This document shows positions 14,581 to 23,236 of a stretch of 32,983 bases of DNA, one piece after another. Below the pieces are notes generated by a model. The model did no database searches. It was not told the DNA's origin and saw nothing but the letters and a program-made list of their open reading frames with translations. Source of the stretch: Rhodococcus yananensis. GTDB lineage: Bacteria; Actinomycetota; Actinomycetes; Mycobacteriales; Mycobacteriaceae. The stretch's first letter is position 1. Every line of letters starts with the position of its first letter. The position numbers and the translations under genes are program-made. The stretch is taken from positions 1 through 32,983 of the forward strand of contig NZ_JAIYEP010000052.1 of NCBI RefSeq assembly GCF_020515525.1, in the 5' to 3' direction.

Positions 14581-16194
14581 ATGGTCTCCGCGTCTCCGAT
14601 TTCCGTGTCCCCGAGTTCCGCACCGTCCGTCGCCGAATCACAGCGCTACCGGGTCAACACCTGGAACAACCAGGTCGCTCGACACGCTCTGATGACTCCG
14701 GGGCGCACCGCACTCCGATTCCGTGGCGACACGATCACGTGGTCCCGCCTCCATGAACGCGTCGAGAAACTTGCCGATGCGTTGTCGCGGCGCGGTGTGG
14801 GCTTCGGGGATCGCATCATCATCCTCATGCTGAACCGGCCCGAGTACCTCGAGACGGTGTTGGCCGCCAACGCCATCGGTGCCATCGCGGTGCCCGTCAA
14901 CTTCCGACTCACCGCTCCCGAGGTGGCCTTCCTGGTCGCGGACAGCGGCGCGAAGGCCGTCGTCGCGGAGGGGCCACTCGTCCCGTTGGCGGATGCTGCC
15001 CGCGCGGAGGCCGGTGGGATCGAGTTGTCGATCGCGGTGGGCATCGAACCCACCGGTGATTCCGTGGCCTACGAGGCCCTCGTCGCCGAGGAGGGCGACC
15101 CGCATCCGAGCATCGAGATTCCCTCCGACACAACGGCGCTCATCATGTACACGTCGGGAACCACCGGGCGCCCCAAGGGTGCGGTCCTCAGCCACTCGAA
15201 TCTCGAAGCCCAGGCGCTGACCTGCATCCGGGCGTTCCGGCAGTTCGACGAGTCCGGGATCGGGTTCTGTGCCTCGCCGATGTTCCACATCGCGGCGCTG
15301 GGCTCGATCGCGCCCAGCCTGATGCTCGGCACGTCCACGGTGATCCACCCGGTCGGTGCGTTCGACCCGGACGAGCTCCTGGATGTGCTCGAGGCGGAAC
15401 AGGTGACCAGTCTGTTCCTCGTGCCCGTGCAGTGGCAGGCGGTGTGTGCTGCGCAGCAGGATCGACCGCGGAAACTGGCTCTACGCAATATTTCCTGGGG
15501 CGCGGCGCCGAGCTCGGACACCATCCTGCGGGCGATGGCCGAGACCTTCCCCGACGCATTCAACGTCGCGGTCTTCGGGCAGACCGAGATGTCGCCGATC
15601 ACCTGCGTGCTCGACGGTGACGACGCGATCCGCAAACTCGGTTCGGTCGGTCGCGTCATCCCGACCGTGCAGGCCCGCGTCGTGGACGACGAGATGAACG
15701 ATGTCGCGCCGGGGGAGGTCGGCGAGATCGTCTACCGGGGCCCGACGATGATGCGTGAGTACTGGAACAACCCGACGGCCACCTCGGAGGCGTTCCACGG
15801 CGGCTGGTTCCACTCGGGAGACCTCGTCCGGGTCGACGACGAGGGGTTCGTGTACGTCGTCGATCGGAAGAAGGACATGATCATCTCCGGTGGGGAGAAC
15901 ATCTACTGCGCCGAGGTGGAGAACGTGCTGTTCGGTCACGCTGCGGTGCAGGAGGCGGCCGTGATCGGTCGCCCGGATCCCCGGTGGGGCGAGGTCCCGG
16001 TCGCGGTGGTGGCGCTGCGCCCCGGACGCGACGGTCTCACCCTGGACGACATGCAGCCCCACCTCGACGCGCATCTGGCGCGGTACAAGCATCCGAAGGA
16101 GATCGTGATCGTGGACGCCCTGCCACGCAACGCGAGCGGCAAGGTCGTCAAGGGCGAACTGCGGGGAGGGCTGCCGGCGGTCGTGCAGGGCTGA
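14581..16194 (+). CDS. fadD5: Acyl-CoA synthetase, FadD5-like
   Basis: A 537-residue adenylate-forming acyl-CoA ligase. The AMP/ATP P-loop is MYTSGTTGRPKG (about residues 189-200). The adenylate motif is FGQTEMSP, the hinge is VDRKKDMIISGGENIYC, and the C-terminal catalytic lysine is in RNASGKVVKGEL. Long stretches such as RRGVGFGDRIIILMLNR and FLVPVQWQAVC match my memory of M. tuberculosis FadD5, the ligase at the head of the mce1 lipid-import operon. It would activate an imported long-chain acid to its CoA ester. The ATG has a GAGAGGA site 7 bases upstream. The 257-base spacer before it holds a TGTTAACA palindrome (14478-14485) and no clear promoter. The next gene is an Mce-associated protein, but no yrbE or mce genes lie between them. 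Confidence 0.8.
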   Translation: MVSASPISVSPSSAPSVAESQRYRVNTWNNQVARHALMTPGRTALRFRGDTITWSRLHERVEKLADALSRRGVGFGDRIIILMLNRPEYLETVLAANAIGAIAVPVNFRLTAPEVAFLVADSGAKAVVAEGPLVPLADAARAEAGGIELSIAVGIEPTGDSVAYEALVAEEGDPHPSIEIPSDTTALIMYTSGTTGRPKGAVLSHSNLEAQALTCIRAFRQFDESGIGFCASPMFHIAALGSIAPSLMLGTSTVIHPVGAFDPDELLDVLEAEQVTSLFLVPVQWQAVCAAQQDRPRKLALRNISWGAAPSSDTILRAMAETFPDAFNVAVFGQTEMSPITCVLDGDDAIRKLGSVGRVIPTVQARVVDDEMNDVAPGEVGEIVYRGPTMMREYWNNPTATSEAFHGGWFHSGDLVRVDDEGFVYVVDRKKDMIISGGENIYCAEVENVLFGHAAVQEAAVIGRPDPRWGEVPVAVVALRPGRDGLTLDDMQPHLDAHLARYKHPKEIVIVDALPRNASGKVVKGELRGGLPAVVQG

Positions 16195-16260
16195 CGGCGG
16201 ACCGACCGCGTCCGAGGGGTCGGGCGGCGCACATCCGATGGGGAATCGAGGAGGGGACCG

Positions 16261-16851
16261 ATGATCGCTACCGGTGCAATCGACGACGAGGCGGACACCA
16301 CCGGTGACGACACCACCGGTGACGACGCCGGCGCGGATGTCGGGGCGGGTCGGTCTCCTGCTCGGGCATCGTCGGCGCGGTCGTCGTCGATGCGGTGGCT
16401 GCTCGTCGGCGTGATCGCGCTCCTCGTGGCAGTCGCGGGGTTCTGCGGCTTCCGCTGGTGGCAGGCCGAGCGCGCGGCGGACCTGGGTCGGGAGGCCGTG
16501 GATCGGGCCCGTGAGTACGCGATCACGCTCGGTACATACGACCACACCACGTTCGACGAGTCGCTCGCCGCGGTCGCGGCGATCTCGACGGAGGAGTTCG
16601 CGGCCCGGTACTCGCAGGTCGCCGGCGACTTGCGTGCGCTCGTCGAACAGGGTGAAGGGTCCTCCGTCGCACGCGCCGAATACGCAGGGCTCGAGTCCGT
16701 CGCCGGCGACACCGCGACGGTCCTGGTCTTTCTCGATCAGGACGTGACGAACGTGCTGGCGACCGACGGGCGCACGGATGCGACCCGGTTCGTCGTCACC
16801 GTGAAACGGGTCGACGGTCGGTGGTTGTTGGACGGCGCCGACGCCAAGTGA
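16261..16851 (+). CDS. Mce-associated membrane protein
   Basis: A 196-residue protein with a hydrophilic, Asp/Thr-rich N-terminus, one membrane helix (MRWLLVGVIALLVAVAGFCGF, about residues 44-64) and an extracytoplasmic domain with the NTF2-like pattern of Mce-associated (MAM/Mas) proteins (TLGTYDHTTFDESLAAVAAI, EEFAARYSQVAGDL, VTVKRVDGRWLLDGAD). Such proteins are usually encoded at the end of mce operons and stabilise or assist the lipid importer. The N-terminus contains a 15-base tandem duplication (16294-16323) that repeats DTTGD. The ATG has GAGGAGGGG upstream. It follows the FadD5-like gene by 66 bases. No mce operon is present in the window, so it may serve an importer encoded elsewhere or be a relic. 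Confidence 0.85.
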   Translation: MIATGAIDDEADTTGDDTTGDDAGADVGAGRSPARASSARSSSMRWLLVGVIALLVAVAGFCGFRWWQAERAADLGREAVDRAREYAITLGTYDHTTFDESLAAVAAISTEEFAARYSQVAGDLRALVEQGEGSSVARAEYAGLESVAGDTATVLVFLDQDVTNVLATDGRTDATRFVVTVKRVDGRWLLDGADAK

Positions 16852-16892
16852 GCAGGGGCCCGGTCGCGGTTCCGACGATCCCGCCCCGGGGA

Positions 16893-16911
16893 ATACCCCT
16901 TGGGGTATGAT
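16893..16911 (+). promoter_or_regulatory. CsoR-like operator overlapping the -10 of the DUF302 gene
   Basis: ATACCCC (16893-16899) and GGGGTAT (16902-16908) form a perfect inverted repeat around TT. This is the C/G-run palindrome typical of CsoR/RcnR-family metal- or sulfur-sensing repressors. TATGAT (16906-16911), a near-perfect -10, overlaps the right arm. Transcription would start near 16918, just before the AAGGGAG ribosome site at 16926-16932. Confidence 0.65.
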
Positions 16912-16936
16912 GGGCAAGGAGAGGGAAGGGAGAACC

Positions 16937-17338
16937 ATGAACCTGTCGCTGTCCACCACGCTGCGGTCGAGCTTCGGTGATGCTGTCGAACGTACCCGGA
17001 AGGCTCTGGCCGAGCAGGGTTTCGGTGTGCTCACCGAGATCGACATGAAGGCCACGTTGAAGGCCAAGCTGGGCGAGGATCTCGAGGACTACGTGATTCT
17101 CGGGGCGTGCAACCCGCCGCTCGCCCATCGCGCGGTCACCGTCGATCGGCAGATCGGGTTGCTGCTGCCGTGCAACGTCGTCGTGCGGGTCGATCCGGAC
17201 GACGCGGAGTCGGTCATCGTCGATGCGATGAACCCGGAGATCATGGTCCGGGTCGCCGACGAGGACGGGCTCCGCGAGGTCGCCGACGAGGCGACCGCCA
17301 AGCTGCGCGCCGCGATCGCCTCGTTGGGCGAAGGTTGA
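16937..17338 (+). CDS. DUF302 family protein
   Basis: A 133-residue small protein of the DUF302 family. The pattern is SFGDAVERTRKALAEQGFGVLTEIDM, followed by the conserved LGACNPPLAHRAV with its single cysteine, and LLLPCNVVVR with a second. These two cysteines at fixed positions are typical and may bind a metal or a sulfur species. The family often lies under CsoR-type repressors. The start at 16937 is chosen over the ATG at 16907 because it has AAGGGAG 4 bases upstream and because the earlier ATG lies within the promoter. No csoR gene is in the window, so the regulator would be encoded elsewhere. Confidence 0.88.
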   Translation: MNLSLSTTLRSSFGDAVERTRKALAEQGFGVLTEIDMKATLKAKLGEDLEDYVILGACNPPLAHRAVTVDRQIGLLLPCNVVVRVDPDDAESVIVDAMNPEIMVRVADEDGLREVADEATAKLRAAIASLGEG

Positions 17339-17356
17339 GTTCCGGCGACCGCCTGT

Positions 17357-17386
17357 TGACGGGCGATATGTGACGTGGGTAACATC
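17357..17386 (+). promoter_or_regulatory. Promoter of the alpha/beta hydrolase
   Basis: TTGACG (17357-17362) and TAACAT (17381-17386) are separated by 18 bases. Transcription would start near 17393, giving a leader of over 100 bases. Confidence 0.6.
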
Positions 17387-17392
17387 GTAGGT

Positions 17393-17493
17393 GCGAATCG
17401 AGCAGACGTCCGAGGACGACAGAGGCTCGTGAAGCAGAGATCCGGCCCGGAAACCGCGTAAAGCGAGTCCCGGGCCGAACCCCTGTTCGGGGT
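17393..17493 (+). promoter_or_regulatory. Structured 5' leader of the alpha/beta hydrolase
   Basis: The predicted leader holds two stable hairpins. CGGCCCGG (17443-17450) pairs with CCGGGCCG (17470-17477) around a loop that itself can form CGC/GCG. ACCCC (17479-17483) pairs with GGGGT (17489-17493), directly before the first GTG. The second hairpin would bury the only purine-rich stretch near that GTG. I could not match it to a known riboswitch consensus. Confidence 0.4.
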
Positions 17494-17498
17494 CCGAT

Positions 17499-18353
17499 GT
17501 GGTGGGGGTTGCGGTGCACCGTGTCGAAACGCTCGTCCGTGGCGGACTGACCTTCGATGTCCGCGACACCGGCCCCGCCGACGGCGACCCGATCCTGCTG
17601 TTGCACGGATTCCCGCAGGATTTGCACTCGTGGGATGCGGTCGTCCCGCGGTTGCATGCATCCGGGTTCCGCACTCTCGTGCCCGATCAGCGGGGTTACT
17701 CGCCGCGTGCGCGTCCGCGTAGGCGGCGCGACTACCGCATCCCGCTGCTCGCCGACGATGCCGCCGCCCTTGCCGACGCCGTCGGTCGTTCCGTCCACGT
17801 CGTCGGCCACGACTGGGGTGCCGCGGTCGCGTGGACTCTGGCGGCGCGCCGCCCCGATCTGGTGCGCACCCTCACCGCCGTCTCCGTTCCGCACCCCGCG
17901 GCGTTCCTGCGGTCGTTCGTCACCAGCACCCAACTGCTGAAATCGTGGTACATGTTCGCTTTCCAGCTGCCGTGGCTGCCCGAGCGGCTGCTGAGCACCC
18001 CGTCGATCGGTACCGCGATGCTGCGGCGCACCGGGCAGGGGCCCGAGGCCGCCGCGCGCGACGCCGCACGCATGTCCGATCCCTCGGTCGTGCGCGGCGG
18101 CCTCCATTGGTATCGGGCGATGCCGCTGTCGGGCCCGAAGGCGAGTCTCGCGCGGGTGTCCGTGCCCACGCTCATGGTCTGGAGCGACCGCGATACGGCG
18201 ATCGGGCGGGCCGGCGTGGACGCCACCGCGAGGTACGTGACCGGGCCGTACCGGCTTGCGATCTTCCGCGGTGTGAGCCACTGGATCCCCGACGAGACCC
18301 CCGATCGTCTCGCCGACGAGATCCTCGATCACATCGCCGAACCGACCCGCTGA
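17499..18353 (+). CDS. Alpha/beta hydrolase (epoxide hydrolase-like)
   Basis: A 284-residue alpha/beta-fold hydrolase. The oxyanion motif is LLLHGFPQDLHSW. The nucleophile elbow is VVGHDWGAAVAW, in which the aspartate in GHDWG is the usual nucleophile of epoxide hydrolases and haloalkane dehalogenases. The acid/base end is WSDRDTAIG and the catalytic histidine is in GVSHWIPDE. The Asp nucleophile with HGFP favours an epoxide hydrolase over an esterase. Several GTG starts are possible: 17499 (taken), 17502 and 17514, the last with GGGGG five bases upstream. It is the last gene of the accessory block, convergent with gatD after 22 bases. Substrate is unknown. Confidence 0.87.
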   Translation: MVGVAVHRVETLVRGGLTFDVRDTGPADGDPILLLHGFPQDLHSWDAVVPRLHASGFRTLVPDQRGYSPRARPRRRRDYRIPLLADDAAALADAVGRSVHVVGHDWGAAVAWTLAARRPDLVRTLTAVSVPHPAAFLRSFVTSTQLLKSWYMFAFQLPWLPERLLSTPSIGTAMLRRTGQGPEAAARDAARMSDPSVVRGGLHWYRAMPLSGPKASLARVSVPTLMVWSDRDTAIGRAGVDATARYVTGPYRLAIFRGVSHWIPDETPDRLADEILDHIAEPTR

Positions 18354-18375
18354 ACCGTCGCCGGGGTGCTTGCTG

Positions 18376-19086
18376 TCAGCCGGCCAGTCGCTCGCGGCGT
18401 AGCTGCTCGACCTCCGGGAGGTCGAGCGGTGACAGCGACTCGACGCCCAGCGCCCGAGTGAGCAGATGGTCGGCGAGCTCCGGGTTGCGTGCCAGGACGG
18501 GCCCGTGCAGGTAGGTGCCGTACACCGAGCCCTGGACGGCACCTTCGAGTCCGTCGCCGACGCCGTTGCCCACACCGCGGGTGACGCGACCCAGCCCGCG
18601 AGCATCCGATCCGAGAGTCGTTCCACCGCGATGGTTCTCGAATCCGGTGAGCGGTTTCGTCAGGCCGTCGATCGCGGGGTCCGTGACGATCTCACCGATC
18701 GAACGGGTGGACTGCGGTGCGGTCGTGACGTCCAGGATCCCGACCCCGTCGACGCGCTCTCCCGCGGACGTCTCGTACCAGTGGCCCAACACCTGGATGG
18801 CCGCGCAGATCGCGAGGACGGGTGCTCCGCGTTCGGCCGCGCGCTGGAGCCCGGGGTAGCGCATCAGATGTCGTGTCGCGAGGCGCTGCGCCGCGTCCTC
18901 CGCACCGCCGAGGGTGTAGAGATCGAGGGAATCGGGCACCGGGTCACCGAGCCCGATCTCGACGATCTCGGCATCGTGGCCGCGCATCCGCAGGCGTTGC
19001 CGGAGGACGAGGGCGTTCCCGCCGTCACCGTAGGTGCCCATGACGTCGGGCAGGACGAGGCCGATCCGCACCGTCGAGTCAGACAT
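18376..19086 (-). CDS. gatD: Lipid II isoglutaminyl synthase, glutaminase subunit GatD
   Basis: A 236-residue class I (triad-type) glutamine amidotransferase. The nucleophile is C94 in LAICAAIQVLG and the histidine is H194 in TYLHGPVLARNP, as in GatD. It hydrolyses glutamine and passes ammonia to MurT, which amidates the D-glutamate of lipid II to D-isoglutamine. This is essential for transpeptidation in mycobacteria and relatives. The start overlaps the MurT stop by 8 bases, so the two subunits are translationally coupled. GGGAG lies 6 bases before the ATG. The product is often annotated CobQ-like, but the partner gene and lack of an adenosyl/cobyrinate domain settle it. Confidence 0.94.
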   Translation of the reverse strand: MSDSTVRIGLVLPDVMGTYGDGGNALVLRQRLRMRGHDAEIVEIGLGDPVPDSLDLYTLGGAEDAAQRLATRHLMRYPGLQRAAERGAPVLAICAAIQVLGHWYETSAGERVDGVGILDVTTAPQSTRSIGEIVTDPAIDGLTKPLTGFENHRGGTTLGSDARGLGRVTRGVGNGVGDGLEGAVQGSVYGTYLHGPVLARNPELADHLLTRALGVESLSPLDLPEVEQLRRERLAG

Positions 19087-20335
19087 TCGACGCTCCCTTC
19101 GCGATGGCGGTGTTCAGGTCGCGGAACGCGGTGTAGTTGGCGAGTACCTCGATGCGTCCAGGAGGGCAGGAAGCGATGGCCCGCACCGGATCTGCGATCA
19201 GCGTGTGGTCCACTCCGGCGTACGTCAACCGCACTCCGAGGTCGGTGCCGCGTTCACCGGACGCGACGACCTGCACGCCCTCGAAATGCTCGAACCTCAC
19301 GTCCCACAGCCACGACAGGTCCTCACCGTCGGGCACCTGCCCGTTGACGGCGATGACGAGCCCGTCCACCGTCGGGTCGATCATGGAGAGGGCTTCCTGC
19401 CAGCCTGCCGGATTCTTCGCGAGCAGCATGTGCACGGAGTGCGGGCCGATCTGCACCGTCTTGTACCGACCGGCGATCTCCTCGACGACCGAGGCGGCTG
19501 CGGCCGCCGCGGCGGGATCCGCGCCGAGAGCGACGGCCGCGGCGATCGCTTGCACGGCGTTGCCGCGGTTCGCGCGACCGGGCAACCGCAGTTGCAGGGG
19601 CAGGACGAGTCCGTCGGGGCCGTACACGTTGTCGTCGTCGACCCACCAGTGCGGTGTGGGACGTGCGAAGTCCGTGTCGCCGGTGCTGTACCAGTGGTCG
19701 CCGTCGCGCACGATCGGTTCGCCGGTTCGGGGGCAGCTCACCGAGTCCCCGGCCCAGCCCGCACCCGCGGCGACCCACACGACGTTCGGGTTGTCGTAGG
19801 CGGCGGAGGTGACGAGGACGTCGTCGCAGTTGGCGACGATCACGGCGTCGGGGTGCCGTTGCAGTCCCGCGCGCAGTGTCCGTTCGATCTTGTTGATCTC
19901 GCCGACGCGGTCGAGTTGGTCGCGGGTGAGATTGAGCAGCACGATCGCCTGCGGGTCGAGGGCGTCGGCGACGTGCGGGGTGTGCAGTTCGTCGACCTCG
20001 ATGGCGGCGAGCGGCGCCGCGAGATCGGAAGCGAGCGCCGAGACGATGCCGGCGTCCATGTTCGCCCCGTCCGGCTGCGTGACGACGGGTCCGACGGTGC
20101 CGAGTGCAGCCGCGGTCATGCGGGTGGTCGTCGACTTGCCGTTGGTGCCGGTGACCAGCACGGTACGGCGTCCGTGCCCCACCTGTGCCATGAGAGTCGG
20201 CTCGATCTTCAGGGCGATCAGTCCGCCGATCATCGAGCCGTTGCCGCGTCCGGCCGTTCGTGATGCCCACGCAGCCGCGCGCGCCGCCTGCAGCGCGATA
20301 CGTCCGCGCGTCGAGAGCCCCGTCGTTGTAACCAC
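19079..20335 (-). CDS. murT: Lipid II isoglutaminyl synthase, ligase subunit MurT
   Basis: A 418-residue Mur-ligase-like protein. The ATP site is VTGTNGKSTTTRM (about residues 61-73), and the central domain carries LLNLTRDQLDRVGEI. The C-terminal DUF1727 domain is characteristic of MurT. It activates the alpha-carboxylate of D-Glu in lipid II and amidates it with ammonia from GatD. Staphylococcal and pneumococcal MurT carry a four-cysteine zinc ribbon in the middle domain. Here only isolated cysteines are seen (VANCDDV, VSCPRTGE, ASCPPG), so the ribbon is not intact. The start is GTG at 20335 with only a weak GGAAAA upstream. gatD follows with an 8-base overlap. Confidence 0.93.
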   Translation of the reverse strand: MVTTTGLSTRGRIALQAARAAAWASRTAGRGNGSMIGGLIALKIEPTLMAQVGHGRRTVLVTGTNGKSTTTRMTAAALGTVGPVVTQPDGANMDAGIVSALASDLAAPLAAIEVDELHTPHVADALDPQAIVLLNLTRDQLDRVGEINKIERTLRAGLQRHPDAVIVANCDDVLVTSAAYDNPNVVWVAAGAGWAGDSVSCPRTGEPIVRDGDHWYSTGDTDFARPTPHWWVDDDNVYGPDGLVLPLQLRLPGRANRGNAVQAIAAAVALGADPAAAAAAASVVEEIAGRYKTVQIGPHSVHMLLAKNPAGWQEALSMIDPTVDGLVIAVNGQVPDGEDLSWLWDVRFEHFEGVQVVASGERGTDLGVRLTYAGVDHTLIADPVRAIASCPPGRIEVLANYTAFRDLNTAIAKGASNV

Positions 20336-20403
20336 GCGCCGAGTTTTCCACAGGTGTGTTACGTCGCCGTACCCTCCCCGACCCGAGACCCTCCCCGGCC
20401 CGA

Positions 20404-20448
20404 GCGAACGGATCGTTCGCGGTGTGGATCGAACGGAGATCCGTTCGC
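20404..20448 (-). terminator. Large hairpin, terminator of the SHOCT gene
   Basis: GCGAACGGATC (20404-20414) pairs with GATCCGTTCGC (20438-20448). The stem continues with GTTCG/CGAAC inside after a 3-base bulge. It begins 13 bases beyond the stop of the minus-strand SHOCT gene. Its outer arm shares GAGCGAACGG with the hairpin at 26879-26929. Confidence 0.7.
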
Positions 20449-20461
20449 CCGGGTCGACGGG

Positions 20462-20836
20462 CTAGGCCAGGGCCTTCGTCTTGAGCGCCTGGAACTCCTC
20501 TTCGGTGATGGTCCCGGCGTCCAGCAGGGCCTTCGCGTCGGCGATGTGGTCGGCCGGCGACTTACCGGCGACGTCGCGGATGTACTCGTCCTGGGCCTGC
20601 TTGAATTCGGCGGCCTCACGCGCGGACCGTTTCGCCATACCGTCGCCGTTCACGATGAGGTACACGAGGGCGGTCAGCCACGGGACGATGAACAGGAAGA
20701 CGATCCAGATCGCCTTCACCCATCCGGATTGCTCCCGGTTGCGGAACAGGTCGCCGATGATCATCCACAGCATGATCAGGTAGGCGATGAAGGCGAAGCA
20801 GACGATGATGTACCAGATGATGTCCCAGAAATCCAT
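20462..20836 (-). CDS. Small membrane protein with PLDc_N-type anchor and SHOCT domain
   Basis: A 124-residue protein with two membrane helices (about residues 7-29 and 41-62) of the phospholipase-D N-terminal/PLDc_N type. A short linker leads to a C-terminal SHOCT domain (about 92-123, DAKALLDAGTITEEEFQALKTKAL). SHOCT is a short oligomerisation module found at the ends of many bacterial membrane proteins. The ATG is well supported by GGAGGGG 4 bases upstream. The gene lies between leuA and murT on the same strand, isolated by a terminator on each side, and is therefore likely a single-gene transcript. Function is unknown; envelope stress is a guess from the family. Confidence 0.88.
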   Translation of the reverse strand: MDFWDIIWYIIVCFAFIAYLIMLWMIIGDLFRNREQSGWVKAIWIVFLFIVPWLTALVYLIVNGDGMAKRSAREAAEFKQAQDEYIRDVAGKSPADHIADAKALLDAGTITEEEFQALKTKALA

Positions 20837-21021
20837 GCGACCCCTCCGAGTGAGCGAACCTGCACGAGCTCGAACATATTTTCCGGGTTCACGGAGTCGT
20901 CGTATCCCGACGGTGCCGAGGATGCGACGGCCCGACGAGAAGCCCTCCGCAGAATAACGCCGATCACGTCGTGCCGGAGCGCTATCGGAAACGTGGTGAC
21001 GAACGGCTCGAAGGAGACGAA

Positions 21022-21052
21022 AGCGGCCACCCGGGATGATGGGGTGGCCGCT
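21022..21052 (-). terminator. Rho-independent terminator of leuA
   Basis: AGCGGCCACCC (21022-21032) and GGGTGGCCGCT (21042-21052) form a perfect 11-bp stem with a 9-base loop. On the minus strand it lies 23 bases after the leuA stop and is followed by a short TTTCGTC tract. Confidence 0.8.
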
Positions 21053-21075
21053 CGCGTCGGTGTGGTGTGCGGGTG

Positions 21076-22974
<1,899 letters not shown>

Positions 22975-23016
22975 TCAGATCCCGCCGCGGCGGCCGAGGA
23001 GAAGCGCGCGCTGCAT
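22975..23016 (-). CDS. leuA leader peptide
   Basis: A 13-residue leader peptide, MQRALLLGRRGGI, with three consecutive leucine codons. The ATG lies 7 bases after a TACACT -10 box, so the mRNA is probably leaderless and begins at or next to the ATG. The ending RRGGI is, as I recall, shared by leuA leader peptides of other actinobacteria. Stalling at the leucine codons when leucyl-tRNA is scarce would alter pairing in the attenuator just downstream. The next 88 bases to the leuA start carry the alternative hairpins. Confidence 0.75.
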   Translation of the reverse strand: MQRALLLGRRGGI

Positions 23017-23023
23017 GCCATGC

Positions 23024-23029
23024 AGTGTA
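23024..23029 (-). promoter_or_regulatory. -10 box of the leuA leader transcript
   Basis: TACACT on the minus strand (23029-23024) lies 7 bases before the leader peptide ATG. No good -35 is visible at 16-18 bases. The region from 22888 to 23236 has no other gene: it holds the attenuator, this promoter and the upstream region of the divergent DUF4185 gene. Confidence 0.5.
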
Positions 23030-23236
23030 ACGCGGGATCGGGCGGTTCGCGCCCGGGGTGCCGGTCCGGATGTGCCGGAACGTCGGCGCGGGGGTGCGAC
23101 GCGGGGGCGCAGGACGTTCGTGATAGAACCGATACCCGAGATCTCCGTGTTACCCCCGCCTCAACGGATAACCTCCCCAATCGTACACTCGAGCAACGTG
23201 CGTAACAGCAGTAACAGCTGGAGGTCGGGGAGAGAC

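Noticed and set aside
16294-16323. Tandem 15-base duplication as a repeat element
   Set aside because: It lies inside the coding sequence and only repeats DTTGD in a disordered tail; slippage explains it.
17393-17500. Known riboswitch in the alpha/beta hydrolase leader
   Set aside because: I compared it with remembered cores of SAM, cobalamin, TPP, ydaO, fluoride, ZTP and guanidine classes and found none; reported only as a structured leader.
4360-18353. Prophage, integrative element or transposon as carrier of the accessory block
   Set aside because: No integrase, transposase, terminal repeats or tRNA target were seen.
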